Both the position numbers and the translations under genes were made by a program. DNA of 64,000 bases, taken from assembly GCF_040544485.1 (NCBI RefSeq), contig NZ_JBDZDV010000003.1, positions 1-64,000 of the forward strand, written 5' to 3'. The notes under the pieces were generated by a model, which searched no databases, was not told the DNA's origin, and saw only the letters and a program-made list of their open reading frames with translations. Source of the DNA: Lacicoccus halitifaciens (GTDB taxonomy: Bacteria > Bacillota > Bacilli > Staphylococcales > Salinicoccaceae). Position 1 is the first letter of the stretch; each line of letters begins with the position of its first letter. Shown here piece after piece: positions 24,665 to 34,447 of this stretch.

Positions 24665-25954
24665 CTAGTTAGTCACCGGTTCTTTCGTCTTATCCGTGTC
24701 ACTAACTCTTTCAATATCGGCACCTAACCGGCTCAATTTTCCGTGAAAATCGACATAACCGCGATCCAGATGCCTAAGTTCCGTAACTACAGTATAACCT
24801 TCGGCTGCCAATCCTGCCAGTATCAATGCTGCAGCTGCCCTCAGGTCAGTTGCTTTGACGCGCGCACCCTGCAGGTTTTCTACACCCTTCACCATCGCAG
24901 TGTTCTCATCAAGCAGGATGTTGGCATTCATATGAGAGAACTCGTCGACATGCATGAAGCGGTTTTCGAATATCGTCTCAGTGATGGTGCTCGTACCTTT
25001 GACTGTCGTCAGGAGTGCCATCATCTGACTCTGCATATCGGTCGGGAAACCCGGATGCGGCATGGTTTTGACTTTGATGGGCTTTAAATTCTCAGCAGGG
25101 ATGACCGTGACTTCGCTTCCGTTCTCCACCATTTTCACGCCCATATCTTCAAGTTTGGAGACAAGTGCGGACAGATGATCAAGGACGACATTCTTCAAAG
25201 TGATTTCACTTTTTGTGATCGCTCCGGCAATCATGAAAGTCCCGGCTTCGATCCTGTCCGGGATGACTTCATGATCGGCCCCTCTTAATTCCTCTGCACC
25301 TTCTATGATGATATGGCTTGTTCCGGCACCTTTGACATTCCCGCCCATTGCGTTGATATACTTGGCAAGATCCTCGATTTCCGGTTCCATCGCCACGTTT
25401 TCAAGATGCGTCGTACCGTCAGCAAGGCTTGCAGCCATTATCAGGTTCTGCGTCGCACCGACACTCGGGAAATCAAGGGTGATTCTTGCACCTTTCAACT
25501 GCCCGTCGGTGTATCCTTCAATATTGCCATCGACGTTTGAAAAAGAGGCGCCCATCTTTTCAAGCCCTTTGATATGCTGCTCAATCGGCCGGCTGCCGAT
25601 TGCACAACCGCCGGGCATGGCGATCGTACATTTGCCATAACGGGCCAAAAGTGGTCCCATCACGAGCATGCTTGCCCTCATCTTGCTCACCAGGTCATAT
25701 GGTGCATTATGGTTCAATCCGTTCGAAGCATCGACTGAAACCGTACTCCCGCCTGTCTCGACTTCTGCACCGAGGAGCTTCAATAATGTTGTTAAGTTAT
25801 CCACGTCCGATAGATCCGGGACGTTCGTTATATATGATTTTCCCTTTTCAGGCAGTAAAGAAGCCACCAGTATGGGCAGTACGGCATTTTTAGATCCTTC
25901 TATTGTGACGGAACCCTTTAACTTTTTGCCGCCTTTGACAATTATCTTATCCAT
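24665..25954 (-). CDS. murA: MurA1, UDP-GlcNAc enolpyruvyl transferase
   Basis: First committed enzyme of peptidoglycan synthesis; it joins enolpyruvate to UDP-GlcNAc. It has 429 residues. The catalytic cysteine is Cys117 in AMPGGCAIGSRP, the fosfomycin target. The motif GSKNAVLPIL is at the N-terminus. A second copy (43803-45062) is present, as in most low-G+C Gram-positives. RBS GGAGTG; the following genes are epuA and fabZ. Confidence 0.96.
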   Translation of the reverse strand: MDKIIVKGGKKLKGSVTIEGSKNAVLPILVASLLPEKGKSYITNVPDLSDVDNLTTLLKLLGAEVETGGSTVSVDASNGLNHNAPYDLVSKMRASMLVMGPLLARYGKCTIAMPGGCAIGSRPIEQHIKGLEKMGASFSNVDGNIEGYTDGQLKGARITLDFPSVGATQNLIMAASLADGTTHLENVAMEPEIEDLAKYINAMGGNVKGAGTSHIIIEGAEELRGADHEVIPDRIEAGTFMIAGAITKSEITLKNVVLDHLSALVSKLEDMGVKMVENGSEVTVIPAENLKPIKVKTMPHPGFPTDMQSQMMALLTTVKGTSTITETIFENRFMHVDEFSHMNANILLDENTAMVKGVENLQGARVKATDLRAAAALILAGLAAEGYTVVTELRHLDRGYVDFHGKLSRLGADIERVSDTDKTKEPVTN

Positions 25955-26006
25955 TGTTCACACTCCATTAATTAGTTAAAATACGAACTATTTAACTATA
26001 GTCTAT

Positions 26007-26033
26007 ATTATAGCTGTCTAAACATCATGTAAA
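26007..26033 (-). promoter_or_regulatory. candidate promoter of murA1
   Basis: Minus-strand TTTACA (plus 26028-26033), a short 15-bp spacer and TATAAT (plus 26007-26012). The -10 is perfect; the spacer is not. Confidence 0.35.
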
Positions 26034-26049
26034 GTTTTTTAGTTGCATT

Positions 26050-26280
26050 TTAATTGAATATTAATGAAGCCTGTTGAACCAGGGTGAAGAAATCCATGAT
26101 GAAATTGCTCAAGGCACTGCCGAGCAACACCGATATGACGATCATAAAAAGAATAATTTTACCCGACTCGCCCTTCCGGAAAAACCTTTGGATGTTCAAC
26201 CCCTGGACCAGCCAGAAACAGAACATCACACTGAGGATATGCAGTATGATATGCATGAAAGCCAGCTGTGAAAATATCAT
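26050..26280 (-). CDS. DUF1146 membrane protein (YwzB-like)
   Basis: A 76-residue protein with two membrane segments (about 10-28 and 43-63) and a basic connecting loop (NIQRFFRKGESGK). It fits the DUF1146 family found between atpC and murA in Bacillus and Staphylococcus. Start at the ATG seven bases after AAGGATG. Function is unknown. Confidence 0.78.
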   Translation of the reverse strand: MIFSQLAFMHIILHILSVMFCFWLVQGLNIQRFFRKGESGKIILFMIVISVLLGSALSNFIMDFFTLVQQASLIFN

Positions 26281-26293
26281 CAATAATCATCCT

Positions 26294-26325
26294 TTAAAAA
26301 AAGCCTGGGGATTCACCCCAAGCTT
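26294..26325 (-). terminator. terminator of the atp operon
   Basis: Minus-strand AAGCTTGGGG pairs with CCCCAGGCTT (one wobble) around TGAAT, followed by TTTTTAAA. It begins at the atpC stop. Read-through would reach the DUF1146 gene. Confidence 0.8.
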
Positions 26326-26729
26326 TACTTGTGTTTTGAAACCTCTATGCGGTTTATTGCGCGTCGCAACGCTAATTCTGCACGGTATCTGTCCACTTTT
26401 TCATCCTGTGACCGCTGCAGCAATTCTTCTGCACGCTGACGTGCCGCTTCGGCACGTTCCGTGTCTATATCTTCAGCGAATTCACCTGCTTGAACAAGCA
26501 CAGTGACCTTGGAAGGATTGATTTCTGCAAATCCTTCAGTTACAGCAAAATATTCATATTGACCGTTTATCTTTGCCCGCAGACTACCTATTTTAAGTGC
26601 AGCTACAGTCGGGATATGTCCACCCATAATACCAAGTTCACCTTGTTTTGACTGAAGTACAATGAGTTCGCAGTCTTCTTCGAAGAAGACAGAACCATTA
26701 GGAGTCACTATGTCGAGTGAAATTGTCAT
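26325..26729 (-). CDS. atpC: ATP synthase epsilon subunit
   Basis: Central-stalk subunit of F1 that links rotation to catalysis and restrains hydrolysis, 134 residues. The beta-sandwich N-terminal domain (about 1-85) contains the conserved GELGIMGGHIPTV; a helical hairpin follows. It is last in the atp operon and is followed by a terminator. Confidence 0.96.
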   Translation of the reverse strand: MTISLDIVTPNGSVFFEEDCELIVLQSKQGELGIMGGHIPTVAALKIGSLRAKINGQYEYFAVTEGFAEINPSKVTVLVQAGEFAEDIDTERAEAARQRAEELLQRSQDEKVDRYRAELALRRAINRIEVSKHK

Positions 26730-26748
26730 GTGATTTTACCTCCCGATT

Positions 26749-28161
26749 TTATACTTCCACACCCATGCTGCGTGCTTTTTCAAGTACATCTTCAATACTT
26801 CCGACCAGTCGGAATGCATCCTCAGGAATATGGTCATAATCACCTGTCAGGATTTCCTTGAATCCTTTGACAGTTTCTTCAACCGGTACATATGAACCTT
26901 TCTGGCCTGTGAACTGTTCAGCAACGTGGAAGTTCTGGCTCAGGAAGAACTGGATGCGGCGTGCACGTGAAACCGTCACTTTGTCCTCATCAGATAATTC
27001 ATCCATACCAAGGATGGCGATGATATCCTGTAATTCACGGTATTTCTGGATCGTCGCCTGGACTTCCCTTGCCACTTCATAATGCTCTTCACCGACGACT
27101 GCAGGTGAAAGTGCACGTGAAGTTGATGCAAGCGGGTCCACCGCCGGGTAGATCCCCATCTCAGACAGTTTACGCTCCAGGTTCGTTGTTGCGTCCAGGT
27201 GTGCGAAAGTCTGTGCAGGTGCCGGGTCGGTGTAGTCATCCGCTGGTACGAATACTGCCTGGATGGACGTTACCGAGCCTGTGCTTGTCGTTGTGATCCT
27301 CTCCTGCAGCTGACCCATTTCAGTTGCAAGTGTCGGCTGGTAACCAACTGCTGAAGGCATACGGCCAAGGAGCGCCGATACTTCCGAACCAGCCTGTGTG
27401 AAACGGAAAATGTTGTCGATGAATAAAAGGACGTCCTGCCCCTGCTCATCCCTGAAGTACTCAGCCATCGTAAGGCCGGATAATGCAACACGCATACGCG
27501 CACCAGGCGGCTCGTTCATCTGTCCGAACACCATTGCGGTCTTTTCGATAACACCTGAGTCACTCATCTCATAATACAGGTCGTTACCTTCACGCGTACG
27601 TTCGCCGACACCGGCGAATACCGAGATACCGCCGTGTTCCTGGGCAACGTTGTTGATCAGTTCCTGGATCAGGACCGTCTTGCCTACTCCGGCACCGCCG
27701 AACAGGCCGATCTTACCACCTTTTGTATAAGGTGCGAGCAAGTCTACGACTTTGATCCCGGTTTCTAAAATCTCTACATTTGTAGTCAATTCATCAAATT
27801 GAGGCGCCTGTCTGTGGATAGGATCTCTTCTCTCAGATTCCGGAACAGGTTCACCCAAATCAATATGCTCTCCCAATACGTTGAATACACGACCAAGAGT
27901 CACTTCACCGACGGGCACCGTTATCGGGCTGCCTGTGTCTGTGACTTCAGCGCCGCGCTGCAGTGCATCCGTTGATGCCATGGCAATCGTTCTGACCACA
28001 TTGTCACCCTGGTGCAGTGCCACTTCAAGCGTAAGGGGAATTGTTTCTTCGCCTTTGTGGATGTCTACAGTCAATGCGTTATTCAATTCAGGCAGTTCGC
28101 CTTCATTGAAGCGCACATCGACGACAGGACCCATGACTTGTACTATTTGACCTAAAGCCAT
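26749..28161 (-). CDS. atpD: ATP synthase beta subunit
   Basis: Catalytic F1 subunit, 470 residues. P-loop GGAGVGKTVLIQEL lies near 152-165; the catalytic Glu is in AGVGERTREGNDLY, and the DELSDEDK motif is intact. The start is the ATG of MALGQIVQVMG, with AGGAGG seven bases upstream; an ATG frame opening six codons earlier lacks a site. Confidence 0.97.
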   Translation of the reverse strand: MALGQIVQVMGPVVDVRFNEGELPELNNALTVDIHKGEETIPLTLEVALHQGDNVVRTIAMASTDALQRGAEVTDTGSPITVPVGEVTLGRVFNVLGEHIDLGEPVPESERRDPIHRQAPQFDELTTNVEILETGIKVVDLLAPYTKGGKIGLFGGAGVGKTVLIQELINNVAQEHGGISVFAGVGERTREGNDLYYEMSDSGVIEKTAMVFGQMNEPPGARMRVALSGLTMAEYFRDEQGQDVLLFIDNIFRFTQAGSEVSALLGRMPSAVGYQPTLATEMGQLQERITTTSTGSVTSIQAVFVPADDYTDPAPAQTFAHLDATTNLERKLSEMGIYPAVDPLASTSRALSPAVVGEEHYEVAREVQATIQKYRELQDIIAILGMDELSDEDKVTVSRARRIQFFLSQNFHVAEQFTGQKGSYVPVEETVKGFKEILTGDYDHIPEDAFRLVGSIEDVLEKARSMGVEV

Positions 28162-28182
28162 TCGTTTTCCTCCTAGCAAATC

Positions 28183-29061
28183 TTATTCAAGTGCAGCTGC
28201 GCCACCAACAATTTCTGTGATTTCCTGTGTGATTGCCGCTTGCCTTGCACGGTTATATTCCAATGATAGATCATCAATAAGTTCTTTGGCATTATCAGTC
28301 GCAGCTTTCATCGCAGTCATCCTCGCTGCATGCTCACTCGCTTTAGCTTCCAATAAAGATCCGTAGATGAGACTTTCTGCATACTGAGGCAGTATGACTG
28401 CAAGCAGGGAATCTTTATCCGGCTCAAATTCATAATTTGTAAGCGTGGATTCCCCCGCCTGCGCCTCTTCCAGTTCGGATGCCGTCAGTGGCAGGAGCCT
28501 GTCTGCCCTTACCTTCTGCTCAAGCACGTTGATAAATTCATTATATATTATGATGAGTTCGTCTATATCTTCATCTATAAAACTGTTTACAGCTTCGTGG
28601 GTGATTTCCTTGACACTGCTGAAGTCAGGCTGATCAGCCAGTCCTGTACGGTATTTGGAAACGTTGTAACCTCTTGCGGTCAAAAATTCGTAACCCATTT
28701 TGCCGATGACAAGAATATCGTAAAAGTCCGGATCATTGTTATGACGCTCTTTTATTTCACCGGTCAGCTGCTTCAGCACGTTCGCATTATAAGGCCCTGC
28801 AAGTCCGCTGTCTGCAGTGATCACCACATAACCTGTACGCTTGACAGGCCGTTCTTCAAGCATCGGATGATCCGAGCCTGTGTCTCCGGTTGCGATCGCC
28901 TGTACTGCTTCCTGCAGTTTTTCGCGGTATGCCTGGAAACTTGTTGCATTTTCCTCGGCACGGCGCAGCTTCGAGTTCGATACCATGTGCATTGCACTGG
29001 TAATCTGACTCATCTTCTTCGTCGATCCTATGCGTCCTTTTATCTCTCTTAGTGAAGCCAT
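28183..29061 (-). CDS. atpG: ATP synthase gamma subunit
   Basis: Rotor shaft of F1, 292 residues. The N-terminal coiled-coil helix (MASLREIKGRIGSTKKMSQI) and C-terminal helix (EYNRARQAAITQEITEIVGG) form the shaft, with a Rossmann-like central part. It lies between atpA and atpD in the standard order. Confidence 0.97.
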   Translation of the reverse strand: MASLREIKGRIGSTKKMSQITSAMHMVSNSKLRRAEENATSFQAYREKLQEAVQAIATGDTGSDHPMLEERPVKRTGYVVITADSGLAGPYNANVLKQLTGEIKERHNNDPDFYDILVIGKMGYEFLTARGYNVSKYRTGLADQPDFSSVKEITHEAVNSFIDEDIDELIIIYNEFINVLEQKVRADRLLPLTASELEEAQAGESTLTNYEFEPDKDSLLAVILPQYAESLIYGSLLEAKASEHAARMTAMKAATDNAKELIDDLSLEYNRARQAAITQEITEIVGGAAALE

Positions 29062-29094
29062 AAATTCACCACCTTATCCTTCTTAGTTTCAGGC

Positions 29095-30603
29095 TTATTT
29101 TGAAGGGTTGAATATTTTCTTGAAGCTGTTGATCGCTTCGACGAATGCTTCGTCATCCGGAAGCTGTTTCGTATCGCGGATGCCGTTGAGCAATTCTTTT
29201 TCGTTCGAATCCAACCAGCTCAGGAATTCATCTTCAAAACGGGTGATATCTTCGACCTGGATGTCATCGAGATGACCGTTGACGAGTGCATAAAGGATGG
29301 CGACCTGATATTCAACTTTCAGCGGGTTGTTTTCGCCCTGCTTCAGGACTTCAACGGTTCTCTTACCGCGTTCAAGTTTTGCAGCTGTCGCCTCATCAAG
29401 GTCTGAACCGAACTGGGCGAATGATTCCAGCTCACGGTAGGACGCAAGGTCAAGACGCAGCGTACCCGCAACTTTCTTCATCGCTTTGATCTGTGCCGAC
29501 CCACCAACACGGGAAACTGAAAGTCCGGCGTTGATCGCAGGTCTTACACCCGAGAAAAATAGATCGGACTGCAGGAAAATCTGGCCGTCTGTGATGGAGA
29601 TGACGTTCGTTGGAACGTACGCACTGATGTCCCCTGCCTGGGTTTCGATGAACGGAAGTGCAGTGATTGAACCTCCGCCAAGATCGTCGTTAAGTTTCGC
29701 AGCACGCTCAAGAAGGCGGCTGTGTACGTAGAAGACGTCACCAGGGTAAGCTTCACGGCCCGGCGGACGACGCAGGAGCAATGACAGCTCACGGTAGGCA
29801 GCAGCCTGTTTCGTCAAGTCGTCATATACCACCAGTACGTGTTTGCCGTTAAACATGAATTCTTCAGCCATGGATACGCCGGCGTACGGTGCAATATATA
29901 ATAGTGGTGCAGGCTGTGAAGCACTTGCTGATACAACGATCGTGTAATCCAGCGCACCGTTCTTACGTAATGTTTCAACAGTTGATGCAACGGTCGATTC
30001 TTTCTGGCCGATCGCTACATAAACACAGATCATATCCTGATCTTTCTGGTTCAGGATCGTATCGATTGCAACAGTCGTCTTACCTGTCTGACGGTCACCG
30101 ATGATCAGCTCACGCTGACCGCGGCCGATCGGTACAAGGGCATCGATTGCCTTGATGCCTGTCTGTAATGGTTCGTCAACACTTTTACGGTCCATTACGC
30201 CTGTGGCAGGACTTTCAATCGGTCTTGTTTTAGTTGCAGCAATCGGGCCTTTGCCGTCTATAGGCTGTCCCAGAGAGTTTACAACACGGCCGATGAGCTC
30301 TTCACCTACGGGCACTTCCATGATCCTGCCCGTACGCTTGACCTCGTCGCCTTCTTTAATGTCATCATATGGTCCTAAAATAACGATACCGATATTACTT
30401 TCTTCCAAGCTCTGAGCCAGTCCCAATACTCCACTGGGGAACTCCAGCAACTCTCCAGCCATTGCATCGTTCAAACCATGAGCAAGCGCGATGCCGTCAC
30501 CAACCTGGATGACCGTACCCGTGTCAGATACTGACATGTCCTGTTCATAATTTTCTATCTGGCTTTTTAAAAGAGCACTAATTTCGTCAGCTTTGATTGC
30601 CAT
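29095..30603 (-). CDS. atpA: ATP synthase alpha subunit
   Basis: Non-catalytic nucleotide-binding F1 subunit, 502 residues. P-loop GDRQTGKTTVAID lies near 169-181; the Arg finger region (SVSRVGGSAQ) is conserved. The start is the ATG of MAIKADEISAL, with GAGGAG upstream. Confidence 0.97.
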   Translation of the reverse strand: MAIKADEISALLKSQIENYEQDMSVSDTGTVIQVGDGIALAHGLNDAMAGELLEFPSGVLGLAQSLEESNIGIVILGPYDDIKEGDEVKRTGRIMEVPVGEELIGRVVNSLGQPIDGKGPIAATKTRPIESPATGVMDRKSVDEPLQTGIKAIDALVPIGRGQRELIIGDRQTGKTTVAIDTILNQKDQDMICVYVAIGQKESTVASTVETLRKNGALDYTIVVSASASQPAPLLYIAPYAGVSMAEEFMFNGKHVLVVYDDLTKQAAAYRELSLLLRRPPGREAYPGDVFYVHSRLLERAAKLNDDLGGGSITALPFIETQAGDISAYVPTNVISITDGQIFLQSDLFFSGVRPAINAGLSVSRVGGSAQIKAMKKVAGTLRLDLASYRELESFAQFGSDLDEATAAKLERGKRTVEVLKQGENNPLKVEYQVAILYALVNGHLDDIQVEDITRFEDEFLSWLDSNEKELLNGIRDTKQLPDDEAFVEAINSFKKIFNPSK

Positions 30604-30620
30604 GAATGTCACTCCTCAAA

Positions 30621-31163
30621 TTAACTATTCGCGTGTGCCTTGAATTGACCTTTTAAAGTGTTCAACTGACCCCGGATGGATGCATCGTAAACTTTCGTAT
30701 CGATGAATACCCTGATGCCGCCGATCAAGTCTTCGTTCACTTCATTTTCAATCAATAATTTTTTCAGTCCGGTCTTCTTTATGAAGGTTTTGCCGATTTC
30801 ATCCAGTTCTTCGCCGGATAATTTATAGACGGATTCCACAGTTACATATGCCTGGTTGAAATGCGCATTGTACAGCTTTATGAAATCCTCGTAGATGCTT
30901 TCAATATCGGCCATCTTGCCCTTGTCGGACAAAACACGCAGCATATTGAAGAGCGGCTTTTCAACTTCTTTGAATGTGTTTTCAACGACCGATTTTCTCT
31001 CATCCCTGGAAATCTTTGGATTCGATATGAAATCATGGAAATTCGGCACATTACGCACCGCTTCCATGACTTCTCTGAAATCGTCTCTGACTTTATTCAA
31101 TGTTTCATCATCATGGATCGCATTGAAGAGGGCTTTGGAATAGTTATTCGCTGAAATAGCCAT
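30621..31163 (-). CDS. atpH: ATP synthase delta subunit
   Basis: Peripheral-stalk subunit (OSCP type), 180 residues; mostly helical, ending in the conserved LIGGIRVFIDTKVYDASIRG. Its ATG shares one base with the atpF stop (TAATG), so translation is coupled. Confidence 0.96.
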   Translation of the reverse strand: MAISANNYSKALFNAIHDDETLNKVRDDFREVMEAVRNVPNFHDFISNPKISRDERKSVVENTFKEVEKPLFNMLRVLSDKGKMADIESIYEDFIKLYNAHFNQAYVTVESVYKLSGEELDEIGKTFIKKTGLKKLLIENEVNEDLIGGIRVFIDTKVYDASIRGQLNTLKGQFKAHANS

Positions 31164-31678
31164 TATTTACCCCCTGCTTCCTGTAAATACTGTTTAACCA
31201 GCTGCTGCTGATCCTGATGATCGATCTCTTTGGAAATCATCTTCTCGGCGATGAGTATTGACAGCTCCGCCACCTGATCGTTGATTTCTGCGATCGCTTT
31301 TTCTTTTTCTCTTTCAACATCAGCCTTTGCATTTGCCATAAGCTGATTTGCACGGGTATTCGCATCATGGATGATCGTTTCCTGTTCCTTGGTCGCCTGT
31401 GCTCTTGCATCTTCCATGATTGAAGAGATATCCGCCTGAGTCTGTTTAAGTAATTCTTCATTCTCTTTCTGAAGACGCTGTGCTTCTATCCTGCGGTTTT
31501 CCGCATCATCGATTTCAGAATGTATGAGGTTCTCTCTTTCATCCATCACATTCTTCAAAGGCTTCCAGACGAAATATGACAGAGCTCCAAGCAGAACAAG
31601 GAAACTCACAAGCAGCACAAGACTGCTTCCGATCGCCACGCCAACATCTCCAGTATTTCCTAGTATAAGAAATTCCAC
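31163..31678 (-). CDS. atpF: ATP synthase b subunit
   Basis: Peripheral-stalk subunit, 171 residues. One N-terminal membrane segment (about 15-37) is followed by a long charged coiled coil. The start is GTG, preceded by AAAGGAG. Confidence 0.96.
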   Translation of the reverse strand: MEFLILGNTGDVGVAIGSSLVLLVSFLVLLGALSYFVWKPLKNVMDERENLIHSEIDDAENRRIEAQRLQKENEELLKQTQADISSIMEDARAQATKEQETIIHDANTRANQLMANAKADVEREKEKAIAEINDQVAELSILIAEKMISKEIDHQDQQQLVKQYLQEAGGK

Positions 31679-31774
31679 TTATGTACACTCCTTTCAAGAA
31701 AGTTTCGTTCACTCTTCAGACAACATAATAAGAGGGCGAAATCTTGATGTAAGACTTCGCCATGGTAACGACTC

Positions 31775-31990
31775 TTAGAACGTGAACATAAGTAGGAATG
31801 CAATAACGATGGCCATGATCGGAACAGCCTCAACAACACCGATACCGATGAACATGATCGTTTGCAGCGGACCTCTTGCTTCCGGCTGACGTGCCACTGA
31901 CTCAACTGTTTTCGAAACTACCATACCAATACCAAAGCTCGCTCCAAGTGCTGCTAATCCTGCTGCAATACCAGCTGCAAGTAAACTCAT
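31775..31990 (-). CDS. atpE: ATP synthase c subunit
   Basis: Proteolipid of the Fo rotor ring, 71 residues, two membrane helices joined by the polar loop ARQPEARG. The ion-carrying carboxylate is Glu54 (GVVEAVPI). I see no full sodium-binding signature, so proton coupling is more likely. Confidence 0.96.
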   Translation of the reverse strand: MSLLAAGIAAGLAALGASFGIGMVVSKTVESVARQPEARGPLQTIMFIGIGVVEAVPIMAIVIAFLLMFTF

Positions 31991-32037
31991 AAAATATTTC
32001 CTCCTAAATAGATATAAATATAATTTTAATTTTTATA

Positions 32038-32775
32038 TTAATGATCATCGCTCAGTTTATGAGAGAGATAAACCATCGTTAACATAACGAAAATGAACGC
32101 CTGGATCGCACTGATGAACAGTTTGAATCCTTGCCATGCCATCAGCGGTATGAATCCGCCGACCGCTCCGATAATTCCGCCGGTTGTGATCAGGGAGACC
32201 AGCAACAACAACAGGATTTCCCCTGCGTAGATGTTTCCGTAAAGACGAAGACCTAACGTTAAATTATATGTAAATTCTTCAATGAACTTGATGGGTGCCA
32301 TGAACCACATCGGTTGAAAATACGATTTAACATAGTTCCCCATGCCCTGGGCCTTGACCCCGTAATAATGTGTCAGTACAATCATCAGTCCTGCGAGCGT
32401 CAGTGTCACTGTCGGATCCGCCGTAGGCGATTTCCACCAGAGTGTATGCTCCTCATCCGGAAGGATGATCGTAAATGGTATACCGAGTATGTTGGCCACA
32501 AAGATGAACGCAATCAGAGTAATTGCCATGAAGTGGAATTTCCCGCCCTGCTTCCAGGCCATATTGCTTGAAATCATACCTTTAACGAAGTTCACCAGTG
32601 CTTCCACAAGAACTTGTGGCTTACCTGTCGGCCTGACAGCAATCTTGCGTGTTGCGAAGAAAAACACGAAGAACACAATCAGACATGTAATGATGATCAT
32701 CAATGAAGTCGACAGATCGAACATTACCGGCAAACCGAATAAGTCAATCGTATACGTTGGAGTTCCGTGTTCCAT
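32038..32775 (-). CDS. atpB: ATP synthase a subunit
   Basis: Stator channel subunit of Fo, 245 residues with about five to six membrane segments. The essential Arg is in LGLRLYGNIYAGE. It is coded upstream of atpE in the standard order. Confidence 0.96.
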   Translation of the reverse strand: MEHGTPTYTIDLFGLPVMFDLSTSLMIIITCLIVFFVFFFATRKIAVRPTGKPQVLVEALVNFVKGMISSNMAWKQGGKFHFMAITLIAFIFVANILGIPFTIILPDEEHTLWWKSPTADPTVTLTLAGLMIVLTHYYGVKAQGMGNYVKSYFQPMWFMAPIKFIEEFTYNLTLGLRLYGNIYAGEILLLLLVSLITTGGIIGAVGGFIPLMAWQGFKLFISAIQAFIFVMLTMVYLSHKLSDDH

Positions 32776-32788
32776 TATTTCACCTCTT

Positions 32789-33148
32789 TCACTTCGTTAA
32801 TTCTCTGACAGCATGAAAAATAATCAATATATAACCAAGGAGAATTCCTATAGCTATCGCAAAAATGTTGAATGTTTCAGGGAACCTCAGCCACACAAGC
32901 AGTGTCACTATTACAATGATGAACCTCGTCACCACGCCGAGCCTGACTTTGCCGTTCTCTTCATCCTGCGCCTGCTCCAGGTGGTAGTACCAGTTGAAAA
33001 TCATGAGTGTGGACGCAGCAGTGCCTAAAAATAACCCAGCCGCTATTGATGATTGTGTAAAAATGGCAAAGAGTAAACTGCCGATGAGAGGGATGGAAAA
33101 ATATCGTAAGAAATGAGTGTAAAATCTTCTGAAAAATGACACTATCAA
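32789..33148 (-). CDS. atpI: ATP synthase protein I
   Basis: A 119-residue protein with four membrane segments and a basic N-terminus (VSFFRRFYTHFLRYF), the AtpI/AtpZ-type helper of c-ring assembly. The start is TTG, six bases after AGGAG. It is first in the atp operon. Confidence 0.85.
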   Translation of the reverse strand: MIVSFFRRFYTHFLRYFSIPLIGSLLFAIFTQSSIAAGLFLGTAASTLMIFNWYYHLEQAQDEENGKVRLGVVTRFIIVIVTLLVWLRFPETFNIFAIAIGILLGYILIIFHAVRELTK

Positions 33149-33203
33149 TACAGTCTCCTAATGGTTTGAAGCTTCCTTGAGCAACTTTCACATTCCCCTT
33201 GTA

Positions 33204-33232
33204 ATGATATATGAGAGCAATTTTTGTGTCAA
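33204..33232 (-). promoter_or_regulatory. sigma-A promoter of the atp operon
   Basis: Minus-strand TTGACA (plus 33227-33232), a 17-bp spacer and TATCAT (plus 33204-33209), about 56 bp upstream of atpI and after the mnaA stop. Confidence 0.75.
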
Positions 33233-33291
33233 TAACATGCTTGGATTTATTTAATCAACTCTCCACCCCGCCATATTATCGACACAATTTA

Positions 33292-34425
33292 TCACACCTG
33301 AAAACTTTCAGGTTTCTGCTCCGTGAATCCGTAATAATGCTTGATGTTTTCACATATCCGCCTTGAAGCCTCTCCGTCGCCGTACGGGTTGGATGCGCGG
33401 GCCATCTCTTCGTAAGTATCCCGGTCGGTGAGCAGCTGCCTGGTGAGATTGTAGATATCCGCCTTTTCAGTGCCCGCCAGCTTCAAAGTGCCTGCTTCGA
33501 CACCTTCAGGGCGTTCCGTCGTATCCCTGAGCACTATGACCGGTTTACCGAGCGAAGGTGCCTCTTCCTGCACCCCGCCGGAATCGGTCAGGATGATATG
33601 GCTTTTGGCTGCGAAATTATGAAAATCAAGCACATCCAAAGGTTCAATGATTTCGATCCGTTCATGACCCCCGAGGTGCGCTTGTGCAATTTCCCGGACT
33701 TTAGGGTTTTTATGGATCGGATAGACGACCGTGACATCCTCGAACTCGTCGACGATATCCCTGACGGCACTGAATATATTGTGCATCGGTTCACCGATGT
33801 TTTCACGTCTGTGGGCCGTCAACAGGATCACTTTATTGCTTTTGTGCCTGTCAATCACTTCACTGCAGTAACTTTCATCGACCGTGGTCTTCAATGCATC
33901 AATCGCCGTATTCCCTGTCACACTGATGGATTCCTCTTTCTTGTTTTCAGCGAGCAGGTTCTGCCTGGAATTTTCAGTGGGCGAAAAATGGAGGTCCGCG
34001 AGGACCCCTGTCATCTGCCTGTTCATCTCTTCCGGAAACGGCGAGTGCTTGTTGTGGGTTCTGAGCCCGGCTTCCACATGGCCGATATCGAGGCCGTTAT
34101 AGAACGCTGCAAGGCTGCCTGCAAAAGTCGTCGTCGTATCACCGTGCACGAGCATCATGTCCGGCTTCGAGTCTTTTATTACACCCTCGAGCCCTTCGAT
34201 CACCCGCCCGGTCACTTCAGATAATGTCTGGCCCTGCTTCATGATGTTCAAGTCATAATCGGGTTCGATCTTGAAAGCCTCCAGCACCTGATCCAGCATT
34301 TCCCTGTGCTGTGCGGTGACCACCACAACAGGGTCAAGTTCCGGATCTTCCTTCAACGCCAAAACCAGTGGTGCCATCTTGATCGCTTCCGGACGGGTGC
34401 CGAAAACCGTCATTATCTTTTTCAA
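33292..34425 (-). CDS. mnaA: UDP-N-acetylglucosamine 2-epimerase (non-hydrolysing)
   Basis: Interconverts UDP-GlcNAc and UDP-ManNAc, the precursor of wall teichoic acid linkage units and some capsules. It has 377 residues. GTRPEAIKMAPL is at the N-terminus, HVEAGLRT in the middle and LTDSGGVQEEA in the nucleotide-binding half. I choose the TTG start (MKKIMTVFG) because AGGAG lies seven bases upstream; an ATG two codons earlier is too close to it. It follows upp by 22 bp. Confidence 0.94.
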   Translation of the reverse strand: MKKIMTVFGTRPEAIKMAPLVLALKEDPELDPVVVVTAQHREMLDQVLEAFKIEPDYDLNIMKQGQTLSEVTGRVIEGLEGVIKDSKPDMMLVHGDTTTTFAGSLAAFYNGLDIGHVEAGLRTHNKHSPFPEEMNRQMTGVLADLHFSPTENSRQNLLAENKKEESISVTGNTAIDALKTTVDESYCSEVIDRHKSNKVILLTAHRRENIGEPMHNIFSAVRDIVDEFEDVTVVYPIHKNPKVREIAQAHLGGHERIEIIEPLDVLDFHNFAAKSHIILTDSGGVQEEAPSLGKPVIVLRDTTERPEGVEAGTLKLAGTEKADIYNLTRQLLTDRDTYEEMARASNPYGDGEASRRICENIKHYYGFTEQKPESFQV

Positions 34426-34447
34426 TGTCATTCTCCTGTTATCCGGA